A DNA stretch of 34,509 nt, from contig JAHZJL010000086.1 of the NCBI GenBank assembly GCA_022600935.1, positions 1 through 34,509 of the forward strand, given 5' to 3'. Source of the DNA: Gammaproteobacteria bacterium (GTDB taxonomy: Bacteria > Pseudomonadota > Gammaproteobacteria > Methylococcales > DRLZ01). Below, piece by piece: positions 10,031 through 20,800 of the stretch. The notes below the pieces were generated by a model. That model did no database searches. It saw only the letters and a list, made by a program, of their open reading frames with translations, and was not told the DNA's origin. The stretch's first letter is position 1, and every line of letters begins with the position of its first letter. Made by a program: the position numbers and the translations under genes.

Positions 10031-11191
10031 CTACTCGAACAAAGCAAGTTTCTGTAACAAACTATCCGCAATGGGTTGAATGATTGGCCCAACTCCAGGA
10101 ATGGCATAGGCTTTATCCAGAGAACCTTTAATACCGGGAACAGCGCCCGCAACAATTTGTTTGATTGGCTCCTTAGCAGTTTCTGGAAGTGATGCAACCA
10201 GATCTGATAATCCGCTGAGTTTATCACTGGCAACAGTTAACTGTGAAAGTGCCTGTTTTGCACTGGCAACATCCGTGATATTACCAACTGTACTCGTCAC
10301 AGAACCAAGAATCACATCCAGTTCTTCCTTGACATTGGTTTTGGGTAAAGTCAAAACGGGAATCGAATCTGCAACAGTTGGTGGAATTTCATTGGCTTGA
10401 TTGGCCACCACTGGCGGTACCTGTTTGGCGGATAAATCTACAGCAGGTGTTTTCAGTTCAGGCAGCGCACTCTCAGGAATTTCGATTTCATCCTTGATAA
10501 ACTGGTTGTAGGCAAACCAGATTACACCCAATAAAATTAATAGTGGTACCACACGGGCAAACCACGCCGCACCAGCTGAGGATACTTCCTCAACTGTTTC
10601 ACCAACATCCTCTGAAACCTCCTTGATATTTTTGCTAAATTGGCTGCTAAATCCTGAAGCCTGTAATTGCTTGTCAAAACCAGATGGCATTGCAACTTCA
10701 ATATTTTCTTTTTGATCTGTAAACAACTTCATCAAACTACTTAAATTCAGAGTTCCATCATCCAGTAATTTACGCTTAATCACGCTAAAAACTAAAGGTG
10801 CCAGCATTCCCAGTAGAGATTGACTCGATTTATTTCCAATCCCACTAAACCCACCAATCGCTTCAGAAAGCTTTCCCAAGCCACTGTTTCCAAATAACGA
10901 ACCCAGTAATCGGGAGCCCGCTTCCAACATAGCGCCCCGGCTCTCATCGCCTCCCAGCAGTCCTGTTAGATCTTCAAGAATACCCTCATCCTGGTCTTTA
11001 ATTACATTCACTATATTTTTAGCTGCGCCCTGATCAGAACCTAAATTCAGGAGACCGCTCAACAAACCAGGAATGGCGCTGTTAACTGCCGTACTGACTT
11101 GCTCTGAATCCCCATCCACCAGATTAGCGATATACTCCATCACTTGGTCACTCAGTTGATCTTTAATGAGATCAATCAGATTAAAACTCAT
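10031..11191 (-). CDS. DUF937 domain membrane protein
   Basis: ORF to 11278; probable start MSFNLIDLIKDQLSDQVMEYIANL at 11191 with GGAGGAGTATGTGTT upstream. N-terminal DUF937-like region, one TM segment (AAWFARVVPLLILLGVIWFAYNQFI), and a C-terminal helical domain ending in IPGVGPIIQPIADSLLQKL. Confidence 0.8.
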   Translation of the reverse strand: MSFNLIDLIKDQLSDQVMEYIANLVDGDSEQVSTAVNSAIPGLLSGLLNLGSDQGAAKNIVNVIKDQDEGILEDLTGLLGGDESRGAMLEAGSRLLGSLFGNSGLGKLSEAIGGFSGIGNKSSQSLLGMLAPLVFSVIKRKLLDDGTLNLSSLMKLFTDQKENIEVAMPSGFDKQLQASGFSSQFSKNIKEVSEDVGETVEEVSSAGAAWFARVVPLLILLGVIWFAYNQFIKDEIEIPESALPELKTPAVDLSAKQVPPVVANQANEIPPTVADSIPVLTLPKTNVKEELDVILGSVTSTVGNITDVASAKQALSQLTVASDKLSGLSDLVASLPETAKEPIKQIVAGAVPGIKGSLDKAYAIPGVGPIIQPIADSLLQKLALFE

Positions 11192-11617
11192 AACACATAC
11201 TCCTCCACTTTGCTGTTTATTGACACCGGTTAATCCTGCAATATTTAACCGGTTAAGCAAATAGTATGCGCAACGCAAGAAAAGTGCAATTTCTTGAGCA
11301 CTTTATTATTGTAAATAAAAACAAATAAGTATATTCATAAACAAAAAACTGTAAAAATAAGATGTAACACAGTGTAAATTATTATAATATTCCGCTAGAT
11401 ACAGAATATAACCCTTTAAATTTTAAATTTCCTTAAGATATAATCTAATAACAAATACTCATATATAAGTCATAAATAAATCTTTCGAAAACTGGAAGGT
11501 TTTTTCTAGGTTTGCTTTGCGATGTATTTGTAAATTATCCGAGTAGCCACCAGATAATATCTGCGTGCTAATTAAACATTTAAGGCAAAATAGAAATGTT
11601 CACTTTTCAAATCCAGT

Positions 11618-11955
11618 ATGGTTATGTCTCTCCATCCTGGCATGAATCATACAGATTACTCTGGTACAGTAGACGGACTGTTTTCTGATGAGGTTCTCGC
11701 GGCTTTTGTCCAACCAATTCTAGATCCAATTCCCTGCAATGGGGATTAAATGATTAACTGGGAAATCCTTTAGATTTCTTTAAAGCAATACTTGATCAAG
11801 CACTTGCTACTGTATTTTCCAGTTATTGACAGCGTTACCCTTCCACACAAGATTTCTTCCTGGCTATTTATCAATTTGACCAGATAAGTAAAGCGTCATC
11901 AGTCAATAAAACGGCCATAGACACTGCAATCGTTGATGGTGCTGAATTTTTGTAA
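11618..11955 (+). pseudogene. Decayed coding remnant, unknown family
   Basis: MVMSLHPGMNHTDYSGTVDGLFSDEVLAAFVQPILDPIPCNGD* (frame from 11618) then, in another frame from 11758, LGNPLDFFKAILDQALATVFSSY*QRYPSTQDFFLAIYQFDQISKASSVNKTAIDTAIVDGAEFL*. Protein-like composition broken by one frame change and two stops. Confidence 0.4.
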
Positions 11956-12139
11956 TCTGTGCTTGCGGTTTTATGAGTCATTTCAAGGCAATTAATAGTG
12001 TGTTGGAGAAATTCTGTTTGCATTGAGAGCTCATACATGCAGTATTTATACTAAAAATCAATGTCTTTCCTTAAAAAATCATGTACTCTGTATTTTTAGT
12101 CCAGCGATCATTAAACCCCTCTGAATCCCTTGCAGGCAA

Positions 12140-12620
12140 TTGACCTTAATTATGAACCGTTTCGTCATTAAATATTTGTTTATGGCATTAATCTACTGTT
12201 GTAGTTTTAATGTTGATGCTATCACTCCGGGAACAGGTTGGTGGAATGCGTCAGAATCAGGGCGAGGTTTTTCCATAGAACAACAAGGCAAAGAAATTTT
12301 CTTTGCGACTTATCTGTATGATTCAGCAGGCAAACCGACCTGGTTCAGCGCTGTATTAACCGAAAACGGCAATCATGATTTTACTGGTATTTTGCAACAG
12401 TTCAAAAATGGCCAGACATTACATGACAGTTATCAGGCACCTGTCATACTGGATTTAGATGAGGGGAAATCTCTCTATCTTTTTCAAACAGTCGTAATGG
12501 CTAATTAATATGGCCTGGTGGAAGCGTTGCAATTTCTCGCTCTGTTTGGGAAAACAAAGATCCCGCCAGTTGGCCCTGAGCTTTCAAAAACAGTCTTGAT
12601 TATTTATGACGATGGCCTCC
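12140..12620 (+). pseudogene. Frameshifted secreted GWW(N)xSESGRGF-type protein
   Basis: Intact N-terminal part with signal peptide (MNRFVIKYLFMALIYCCSFNVDA) and ITPGTGWWNASESGRGFSIEQQGKEIFFATYLYDSAGKPTWFSAVL...GQTLHDSYQAPV. After the frame break near the ctttttc run (about 12478-12485), the shifted frame gives FSNSRNG*LIWPGGSVAISRSVWENKDPASWP*, the expected 'WPGG' continuation with stops. Confidence 0.7.
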
Positions 12621-12987
12621 CCAGTCAAGTTGATAATGCGATAATATTTGCGAAGCAAACAGCCAATCTTATTGGGAGCATTAAAGGGCTATACCTATGA
12701 AATAAAGGCCGTTTCAAGCTATCAAAAAGGTGACGCTTCGACAGTTGAGCTAAATCCTTCATTTTATAATGACTGCGTAATTTAAAATTTTTGTTTGGAT
12801 TCAATAATAAACTGTCACACAACACAATGATTCAAAATTGTTTGCAAATTCTGGCTCAGTTTGGAACCTTTGACAATTTTAACCATTTAATTGACAACTA
12901 TCTATGTAGATGGTATACGCAAAGAGGTTGTTCTGTAGTGGTTAGCAACGAATTTTTGAAAATTGGCTTAATAAATGAGGCAATCTC

Positions 12988-13434
12988 ATGATTAGAAAAC
13001 GTGGATTACCAATAATCCTTACCAGTATCACCTTGTGTCTTTTATTGTTATCAACTGCTCATGCCAGGGGAATACTCGGGCCTGATCCTGGAGATCGAAG
13101 TTCTGATCAGAATACCAAGTGGTTAAAAAGTGGCATCGACCACCTGCATCAGGCGATCAAAGCAGCTGATGGTGGTGATCAGGAGAATTCACTCAAACAC
13201 GGTAAAGAAAGTATTCTGTCCATGAAGGAAATCGCCAGTGAAGGATGGGCACCAAAACTGGAAAAATCTTTTTCCAAATTACGCAGCGGTATTAATGCCT
13301 CAAAGAAAGGGGATTTGGCTAAAGCCTCTGAAAACTATCAACTGGCTTTAAAAAGAGTGGAATCCCTTAAATTTGGAGACTTAATCTGGACTCACGAAGC
13401 ATTCCTGGGGATTGGTGACCACAGGAAAGAATAA
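12988..13434 (+). CDS. Small secreted helical protein, SmbP-like (putative)
   Basis: 148 aa with a signal peptide (LTSITLCLLLLSTAHA) and two helical repeats (WLKSGIDHLHQAIKAADGGDQENSLKHGKESILSM / KLRSGINASKKGDLAKASENYQLALKRVESL), resembling SmbP-type small metal-binding proteins but with few His residues. Confidence 0.5.
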   Translation: MIRKRGLPIILTSITLCLLLLSTAHARGILGPDPGDRSSDQNTKWLKSGIDHLHQAIKAADGGDQENSLKHGKESILSMKEIASEGWAPKLEKSFSKLRSGINASKKGDLAKASENYQLALKRVESLKFGDLIWTHEAFLGIGDHRKE

Positions 13435-13480
13435 CAGTATGCTTCAAAACCTGGTCAGTCAGTGTAAACCAACATACTAT

Positions 13481-14383
13481 TTAAGAACTGATCCTGGCCA
13501 GAACACCTTGCAAATGATCCAGGTCGTGGAAGTTAATCACGAGTTTGCCTTTACCGTCTGCTGCATATTGAATTTTTGTTTCAGTGCCAAGTTGTTCGGA
13601 TAACTGGTTTTCCAATCGCACGATGTCCGGGTCTTTTTCAACTTTAGTGGTGTTATCCGGTTGATCTTTTCCACTTAAATGCCGTTTAACAATTTGTTCT
13701 GTAGCCCGCACGGTCAGGTTGTTTTTGACAACCTGTTTTGCCAGTTGCGCCTGGCTATCCTGATCAACAGCAAGCAGGGCACGGGCATGACCCATATCAA
13801 TGCTTTTCTCGCGCAGTAAAGCCTGTACGCTGTGATGCAAATCCATCAAGCGCATGATGTTGGTTACCGCAGCACGGGATTTTCCGACAATCTGGGCGAT
13901 ATGCTGATGGGTGACATCAAATTCCTTTGACAGACGCTGGTACGCTTCGGCCTCTTCCATGACATTCAAATCTTCACGCTGAATGTTTTCGATCAAGGCC
14001 ACGGCCAGAGTGTCCTGATCAGACAATACCCGGATAATAACCGGGACTTCATGTAAACCGGCCAGTTGCGCAGCGCGCCAGCGACGTTCGCCCGCAATAA
14101 TTTCGTATCGGTTGACAGCGAGTTGCCGTATAACAATTGGCTGAACAATGCCGTGTTCCTTAATGGAAGACGCCAGTTCCTGCAATTGATCCGAGTCAAT
14201 ATCGGTACGCGGTTGATAGCGTCCTGGTTGCAGATACTCAATCGGTACTTCAGTCGGGCTTTTGGATTCACTGGGTGTTTGCCCGGTAATCAGTGTTTCC
14301 ACATCAACAGCTGTGTCTGTAACAGCTGCATCGCCCAGCAAAGCACCTAAACCTTTGCCAAGACCTCGTTTTTTTACTGCCAT
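13481..14383 (-). CDS. parB: Chromosome partitioning protein ParB (Spo0J)
   Basis: 300 aa: KKRGLGKGLGALLGD, IEYLQPGRYQPRTDID, ELASSIKEHGIVQPIVIRQL...YEIIAGERRWRAAQLAG, LIENIQREDLNVMEEAEAYQRL, IAQIVGKSRAAVTNIMRLM. Confidence 0.98.
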   Translation of the reverse strand: MAVKKRGLGKGLGALLGDAAVTDTAVDVETLITGQTPSESKSPTEVPIEYLQPGRYQPRTDIDSDQLQELASSIKEHGIVQPIVIRQLAVNRYEIIAGERRWRAAQLAGLHEVPVIIRVLSDQDTLAVALIENIQREDLNVMEEAEAYQRLSKEFDVTHQHIAQIVGKSRAAVTNIMRLMDLHHSVQALLREKSIDMGHARALLAVDQDSQAQLAKQVVKNNLTVRATEQIVKRHLSGKDQPDNTTKVEKDPDIVRLENQLSEQLGTETKIQYAADGKGKLVINFHDLDHLQGVLARISS

Positions 14384-14404
14384 GTTTGAATCAATAATGA
14401 AGAG

Positions 14405-15205
14405 TTAGAGAGAAACAGTGTAATTTCTGTTTGTCCGGGATTTTCGATTTCTGCTTGTGATTTCTTTAGCCAGATCATTATACGCGATTGCACCGCGTGA
14501 GGATTGATCATATTGATTGATCGGAACTCCATGACTGGGAGCTTCCGCGAGGCGCACATTGCGCGGGATGCAGGTTTCAAACAACTGGTCTTTAAAATAT
14601 TCTTCCAACTGTTCAGAGACTTCCTTGGTCAAATTACTGCGTGGGTCGTACATGGTTCTTAGCAATCCCTCGACTTTGAGCTCAGGATTCACTGTATTGC
14701 GTACATCGGCAAGTGTATTCATCAGCGCTGACAAGCCTTCCAGAGCATAATATTCACATTGCATGGGGATCAGGATGCTCTGCGCAGCGACCAGAGCATT
14801 GACTGTCAAAATATTCAGCGCAGGGGGGCAGTCGATAAAGATATAGTCATAGACAATGGACAGAACTTTGACAGCTTCGGCAAGTTTTTTCTCACGCTGT
14901 TCCGATTCCATCAATTCCACTTCAGCCGCCGTCAGGTCTGGGCCACCGGCAATCACATCAAATCCGAGTTTTTCATCCTTGACAGCAATATTTTCAGCAT
15001 AGGCTTGACCGGTCAGCAAATGATAGGCTGAATGCTCCACCTGATCGACATCGATACCACATCCCATTGTGGCATTTCCTTGTGGATCAAGGTCAATCAG
15101 CAGTACTCGCATTCGGCGCTGAGCAAGTGAGGCGCTCAGATTAATACTGGTTGTGGTCTTGCCAACTCCACCTTTTTGATTAACAACCGCAATGACTTTA
15201 GCCAT
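14405..15205 (-). CDS. parA: Chromosome partitioning ATPase ParA (Soj)
   Basis: 266 aa: MAKVIAVVNQKGGVGKTTTSINLSASLA...LLIDLDPQGNATMGCG...FIDCPPALNILTVNAL. Confidence 0.98.
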   Translation of the reverse strand: MAKVIAVVNQKGGVGKTTTSINLSASLAQRRMRVLLIDLDPQGNATMGCGIDVDQVEHSAYHLLTGQAYAENIAVKDEKLGFDVIAGGPDLTAAEVELMESEQREKKLAEAVKVLSIVYDYIFIDCPPALNILTVNALVAAQSILIPMQCEYYALEGLSALMNTLADVRNTVNPELKVEGLLRTMYDPRSNLTKEVSEQLEEYFKDQLFETCIPRNVRLAEAPSHGVPINQYDQSSRGAIAYNDLAKEITSRNRKSRTNRNYTVSL

Positions 15206-15282
15206 TTTCCTTTAATATGTTTGAAAACCCTGGGTGTCAGTTCAAGTAAATTCAGTTGTTCGTAAAAAATGGTTGGAATGTA

Positions 15283-15909
15283 TCACTGTTCAACACAAAC
15301 CAAGTGACGTTTGGCTTCCAGACCCGGCACAACCAGTTCTTCCACTGTATATTGACAATTGTTTAATTCTGCCAGTTCAGTCTGTGGATACTGTCCTTTC
15401 GGAAGCAGAATCAGTCCACTTTCGTTCATCAGTCCCGAGACCTGATCAATCAGGAGAGCCAGAGTGGAAACTGCCCGAGCCACTACAGTATCAAATTTTA
15501 TACCAGTCTGGAAATGTTCAATTCTAGAATGGACAATGTCAACATTATCGATCCCCAGTTCCAGAGTCGCCTGCTTTACAAAACGGGTTTTCTTGATATT
15601 ACTGTCCAGTAATACAAAGTGATTGTCTGGTTTAAATATTGCCAGAGGCAAACCGGGAAATCCTGCACCTGTTCCGACATCAAGTATTTCCCCATTCCTG
15701 AGATACGGTGCCAGGCTTATGCTATCCAGGAGATGAACAATCGCCATTTGTTGCAAGCTCTTCACTGATGTGAGATTAAACGATTTGTTCCATTTGCTCA
15801 GCAATACTAACAGGTTGATACAGTGTTCAATTTGGGATTGCTGAGCTGGTATGGCTAACTGCCTCAAACCGGATTCCAGAATCTCCCGTGTTTTTTGTAT
15901 TTCGCTCAA
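15283..15909 (-). CDS. rsmG: 16S rRNA (guanine-N7)-methyltransferase RsmG (GidB)
   Basis: 208 aa, TTG start in the ORF track: WNKSFNLTSVKSLQQMAIVHLLDSISLAPYL..ILDVGTGAGFPGLPLAI...VVARAVSTLALLID. Confidence 0.95.
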   Translation of the reverse strand: MSEIQKTREILESGLRQLAIPAQQSQIEHCINLLVLLSKWNKSFNLTSVKSLQQMAIVHLLDSISLAPYLRNGEILDVGTGAGFPGLPLAIFKPDNHFVLLDSNIKKTRFVKQATLELGIDNVDIVHSRIEHFQTGIKFDTVVARAVSTLALLIDQVSGLMNESGLILLPKGQYPQTELAELNNCQYTVEELVVPGLEAKRHLVCVEQ

Positions 15910-15964
15910 GCGCTGGATATCACAATTTTGTTGTCGGGTGAAAATTCAATCGTAGACATTCATA

Positions 15965-17851
15965 TCAAGCGCTTTTCTTTTTCAAATGAATCAGCAATAG
16001 CGATACCGCAGCTGGAGTAATACCAGGAATGCGCGCGGCCTGACCCAGGGTTTCCGGTTGCTGCTTATGCAGTTTTTCCCTGACTTCAGATGATAAACCA
16101 CCGACCAGTGAATAATCGATATTATCCGGCAACTTCAATGACTCATAACGTTTTGTTTTGCCGATTTCCTGTTGCTGGCGGTCGATATAACCGGCATATT
16201 TAGCCTGTATTTCAACCTGTTCCAGAGCTTGCACGTCAGTTTCCCGGGAAACTGTATTCACAAATGTGGCTAATTTTGCCATGGTCACTTCCGGACGGCG
16301 CAGAAAATCCATCAGACTCAGTTCCTTGCTCACATTGATTTCAAATCTGTGTTCGATATCCGTCAGCAACCCATCGTTTGCTGCTTTGTTTTTGGGGTTC
16401 AAACGGGTTGAATTGAAATAATCTTGCAGCTTTTCAATGCGATCCAGTTTCTGTTCCAGTCTGTCCATGCGTTCCTGACTGACCAGTCCAAGCTCATAAC
16501 CTTTAGCAGTAAGGCGGCTGTCGGCATTGTCTTCGCGCAGTAACAAACGATATTCGGCTCTGCTGGTAAACATACGGTACGGCTCGGTTGTTCCACGGGT
16601 AATCAAGTCATCGATCATCACCCCGATATAAGCCTGATCGCGACCCGGACACCAGGGTTCCTGTTGCTTGCTGGCAAGCGCTGCATTCATTCCGGCAATC
16701 AAGCCCTGGGCTCCAGCCTCTTCGTATCCGGTTGTGCCATTGATTTGCCCTGCGAAATACAACCCCGGCATGGCTTTTGTTTCCAGTGAGTATTTGAGGC
16801 CGCGTGGATCGAAATAATCATATTCAATCGCATAACCCGGACGGGTAATCCGGGCTGTTTCAAATCCAGGAATGGAGTGAATCAAGCGTTGCTGTATATC
16901 GAATGGTAAACTTGTAGATATGCCGTTAGGATAAATTTCTGTTGTGTTCAGTCCTTCCGGTTCCACGAAAATCTGATGTGAATCGCGTTCAGAAAATCGT
17001 ACAATTTTGTCTTCAATCGATGGGCAATAACGCGGCCCGGTGCCTTCTATAACACCAGAATACATGGGCGAGCGATCCAGTCCGCTACGGATGATATCGT
17101 GGGTTTCAGTTGTGGTGCGGGTGATATGACAATGCACTTGCTGTGGATGCTGGCTGACATCACCTAAAAATGAAAACACCGGAACCGGATGATCACCGGG
17201 TTGAGATTCCATCACTGAGTAATCCAGAGTATTGCCATTCAGACGCGGCGGAGTTCCGGTTTTCAGTCTGCCGACATCAAACGGCAGTTCACGCAAACGA
17301 TGCGCGAGCCTGATCGATGCCGGATCGCCAGCTCGACCACCCGGCTTGTTGTTGAGACCGATGTGAATACAGCCATCCAGAAAGGTACCCACAGTCAACA
17401 CTACGGCGTCCGCCCGATAGGATAAATCCATATCTGTCACACAACCAACTGCACGTCCATTTTCGACAATCAGATCAGCAACGGATTGCTGCATGATATC
17501 CAGGTTGGGCTGAGTTTCCAGAATGTTACGAATCCGGGTTTTATACAGTGTTCGATCAGCCTGGGCACGGGTTGCACGTACTGCCGGTCCTTTGCTGGAA
17601 TTGAGAATTCGGAAATGGATACCGGCATGATCGATGGCTTGCGCCATTGCACCACCAAGCGCATCGATTTCCTTGACCAGATGCCCTTTACCAATTCCGC
17701 CAATCGCCGGATTACAACTCATCTGCCCCAAAGTCTCGATGTTCTGGGTTAGCAACAGGGTTTTGACACCGGTTCTGGCTGCCGCCAAGGCTGCTTCTGT
17801 CCCGGCATGACCGCCTCCGACAACGATGACATTGTAATGTTGAGTATTCAT
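15965..17851 (-). CDS. mnmG: tRNA U34 carboxymethylaminomethyl-modifying enzyme MnmG (GidA)
   Basis: 628 aa: [23 protein letters not shown]...[24 protein letters not shown]...[11 protein letters not shown]...[21 protein letters not shown]. Confidence 0.99.
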   Translation of the reverse strand: MNTQHYNVIVVGGGHAGTEAALAAARTGVKTLLLTQNIETLGQMSCNPAIGGIGKGHLVKEIDALGGAMAQAIDHAGIHFRILNSSKGPAVRATRAQADRTLYKTRIRNILETQPNLDIMQQSVADLIVENGRAVGCVTDMDLSYRADAVVLTVGTFLDGCIHIGLNNKPGGRAGDPASIRLAHRLRELPFDVGRLKTGTPPRLNGNTLDYSVMESQPGDHPVPVFSFLGDVSQHPQQVHCHITRTTTETHDIIRSGLDRSPMYSGVIEGTGPRYCPSIEDKIVRFSERDSHQIFVEPEGLNTTEIYPNGISTSLPFDIQQRLIHSIPGFETARITRPGYAIEYDYFDPRGLKYSLETKAMPGLYFAGQINGTTGYEEAGAQGLIAGMNAALASKQQEPWCPGRDQAYIGVMIDDLITRGTTEPYRMFTSRAEYRLLLREDNADSRLTAKGYELGLVSQERMDRLEQKLDRIEKLQDYFNSTRLNPKNKAANDGLLTDIEHRFEINVSKELSLMDFLRRPEVTMAKLATFVNTVSRETDVQALEQVEIQAKYAGYIDRQQQEIGKTKRYESLKLPDNIDYSLVGGLSSEVREKLHKQQPETLGQAARIPGITPAAVSLLLIHLKKKSA

Positions 17852-17869
17852 ATGACTGCTTGCAATTAA

Positions 17870-20800
17870 TTAATCTGATTCAGTATCCAGCACTGTTTTC
17901 AAGGCTTCTCGCGCTGCATTGAATGAAAACCATTTTTCCACATTTTTCAAACCATTGTTGGATAGTTTATTCCATAATTTGCTATCGTTGTAGAGCTTAA
18001 TAATTGCTTGTGCAAATTCGTTCTCGTTATCGGCAAGCAAAATATCGTGGCCATCACGGGTAAACATCCCTTCTGCGGCAATCGATGTAGCCACAACCGG
18101 CTGACCGTAACTCATGCTCATATTGACTTTGCCCTTGACACCGGCACCATAGCGCAACGGAGCAATGGCAATCCGGCAGTCATCGACAAATGGCTCAATG
18201 TCTTCAACAAAACCTTGGAATACCACACCATCTCCTTGCAGGTCGCTGACTTCCCTGGGTGCTTTGCTCCCGATAATATGCAACTGGATATCCAGCTCCT
18301 TTCTGACCAATGGAAAAATATCCCTGGCAAACCAGGTGATCGCATCAATATTAGGTGGGTGTTGGTAACCGCCGACAAACATAATGTCTTTGCGTTGTCG
18401 ATAGGGTTTTCTGCGACCATGTACATGATGAATATTGGACAGAATTTCAACTCTGGCGTGTTCAGCTTCGCTGGCCAGAAACTCTTGCTCAAATGAGGAA
18501 ACCACCAGTGTAATATCAGCCTGTTCAATGACACTCAATTCCTTGCCGCGGGTTTTCTGTGCTGCTTCAGCCAGTTTGTCACTGTTTTCAAATTCAGCCA
18601 GACGTTGCTCACGAAGATAATGCAAATCCACTGTATCGAACAAAATAATGGCATTCGGACAGTATTGTCTGATCATTGGCATGACCGGCTCGGCAATATA
18701 ATAGCGGCTCAGAATCACTGCATGAAAATAACCACCATGTGACTTGAAATAATCAATTGGGGTTTTGACATGTGGATGATAAATACATTCAACGCCTGTT
18801 TGCTGTAATGCCTGAGTATAGGTCTCGATGTTGGCCAGATTTTCCGCCATAAAACACACGTGATAACCCAGCGACTGCAAAATCTCGATCAGATTGACCA
18901 TACGCAACGAACCGGAATCCTGATCCGGTGTCGGTGTGCAGGCATCGTAGATCAACACTTGTCTGGGCTGTCCCTGGAGACGGCAGATCCCGATTTCGGT
19001 ACCTGGATTAGCTTGATGCTTGAGTGGCTCATTCCATTTGTCCAGAAATTTGCTCTGATTGACAACCTGATATTGTTTAACGCCACTGGCTAAATCAGTA
19101 CCTGAGGTCACGCCTTCAAAGTGAGTCACCACCGATGCTGGTTGATAATAAGCGTGCAAGCCAAGTTGCCTGACTGCAAATGCCAGATCGGTATCTTCAT
19201 AATAAGCGGGTTTATAGCGCTCATCGAAACGACCTAATTGTTCAAACAATTCTTTGCGGATCATGATACTCGCGCCGCTACAATAGCTAACCTTGCGCAC
19301 AAAATTGTATTCCGGTTTGTCAGCCTGGTCATTTCGACCATAATTCCAGCCTGATGCATCGGAAAACACAATCCCGCCAGCCTCCTGTAAACTTCCATCC
19401 GGATAAACCAGTTTGCTGCCGACCAGACCGGTATCCGCAAAACGTTCAAACACAGTCAACAAAGCATCCAGCCATTGATCATGAACCAGGGTGTCGTTGT
19501 TGAGAAACACCAGAAACTCACCTTTGGCAAGCGCTGCACCCTGGTTACACGATTCTATAAAACCGCTATTATGCTGTTTCCTGTGATAAGTCATGCCAGT
19601 GACCACTTTGATCGTCGATTCTGTTTCATCACTCGAACAGTCATCGATGACAAGCACTTCAAAACCAGTTGAAGTCGGTAGTTTAGACAGGGATTGCAAA
19701 CAGTTATAAGTATGTAAAAACTGGTTGTAGACAGGAATAATAATGGAAACAGTCGGGCTTTCGCTGCTCTCAATGGTGAAAGGCAAATACGATTGCTGCA
19801 GTTCAACCTGAGGCTGAAGCGGCTGAGGACGCTCGATTTGGTGTTTGAATTTACTGTATGCTGCTATGGCAGTTCCAATCACACCACGCGCACCCAGACT
19901 GCGCTTGATTCGGGCCGGATAAGTACCGATTCTGATCAGTGTAAAGTTTATCCGGTTAACATATTCATCCATCCAGCGCCGATAATCACGCAATGGCCTG
20001 GTCAGCTTCCAGGAATGACTGTGGTAGATTAATTCCAGTTCGGCATTGGCTGTGGATAACTGGTTTTGTGTGATATTGAGTTGTTGACTGGTTTCGCGGA
20101 GCTGATGTTGGCTATCACAAAACTTTTGATTCAAATCATTAAATTGGTTGCTCAATTCAGCAATCTGCTGACTCTGGTGCTGATTTTCCTGTTTGAAATG
20201 GTCAGTCGCTGTGCTTAATTGATTAACATGTTGTTGTTGCTTCAATGCCCAGTCTGTGCGTTCCTTGACTCTGGATTCAAGTTCGACAATGATCTCTTTT
20301 TTGAGATTCAGGGTTCTGCTGAGCGCCAGCGCATGACTGGCAACTGATTTGATTTGGTGAGTTGTGTCAGGATCAATAATTGCATCGTTCTGACTCCGTT
20401 CAGCATCAATCCATAATGCATGATATTGCTGAATCATGTGTTCTGTATCAGGCTGATTGACTGTCAACAGATTGTTTCTGATTTCTTCAAGTTGTTGCGG
20501 ATTCCCGACCAGTTGATTGATGCAGTCGATCAGCGCCTGTGCTTGAGGTTGAATCAAAAATCCTGTCTTACCATCTTTAATTCTGGTTTTCAAAGCGCCA
20601 TGTGCAGTCGCAATCACCGGAATGCCTGCCTGAAACATTTCTGATAACGTATAACTGAACGTTTCCGAGGCTATTGATAGAATCAGGGCAAGATGGGGTT
20701 GGTAGTGTTTAAGCAACTCCGGTAACTCTGATGCCAGGTAATGTTCAATCACTTCGACATTGGAATACCGACTGTAATCGCAATGATCACGACCAGCGCC

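Noticed and set aside
12518-12700. 60-aa ORF MEALQFLALFGKTKIPPVG... as an independent gene
   Set aside because: Coincides with the continuation of the frameshifted GWW-family pseudogene; the meaningful frame there is the shifted one (LIWPGGSVAISRS).
20050-20062. TGTGGATAA DnaA-box match inside the glycosyltransferase, and another at about 30526 in gyrB
   Set aside because: Isolated matches inside coding sequence (in gyrB it encodes the conserved VVDNS); not evidence for an origin element.
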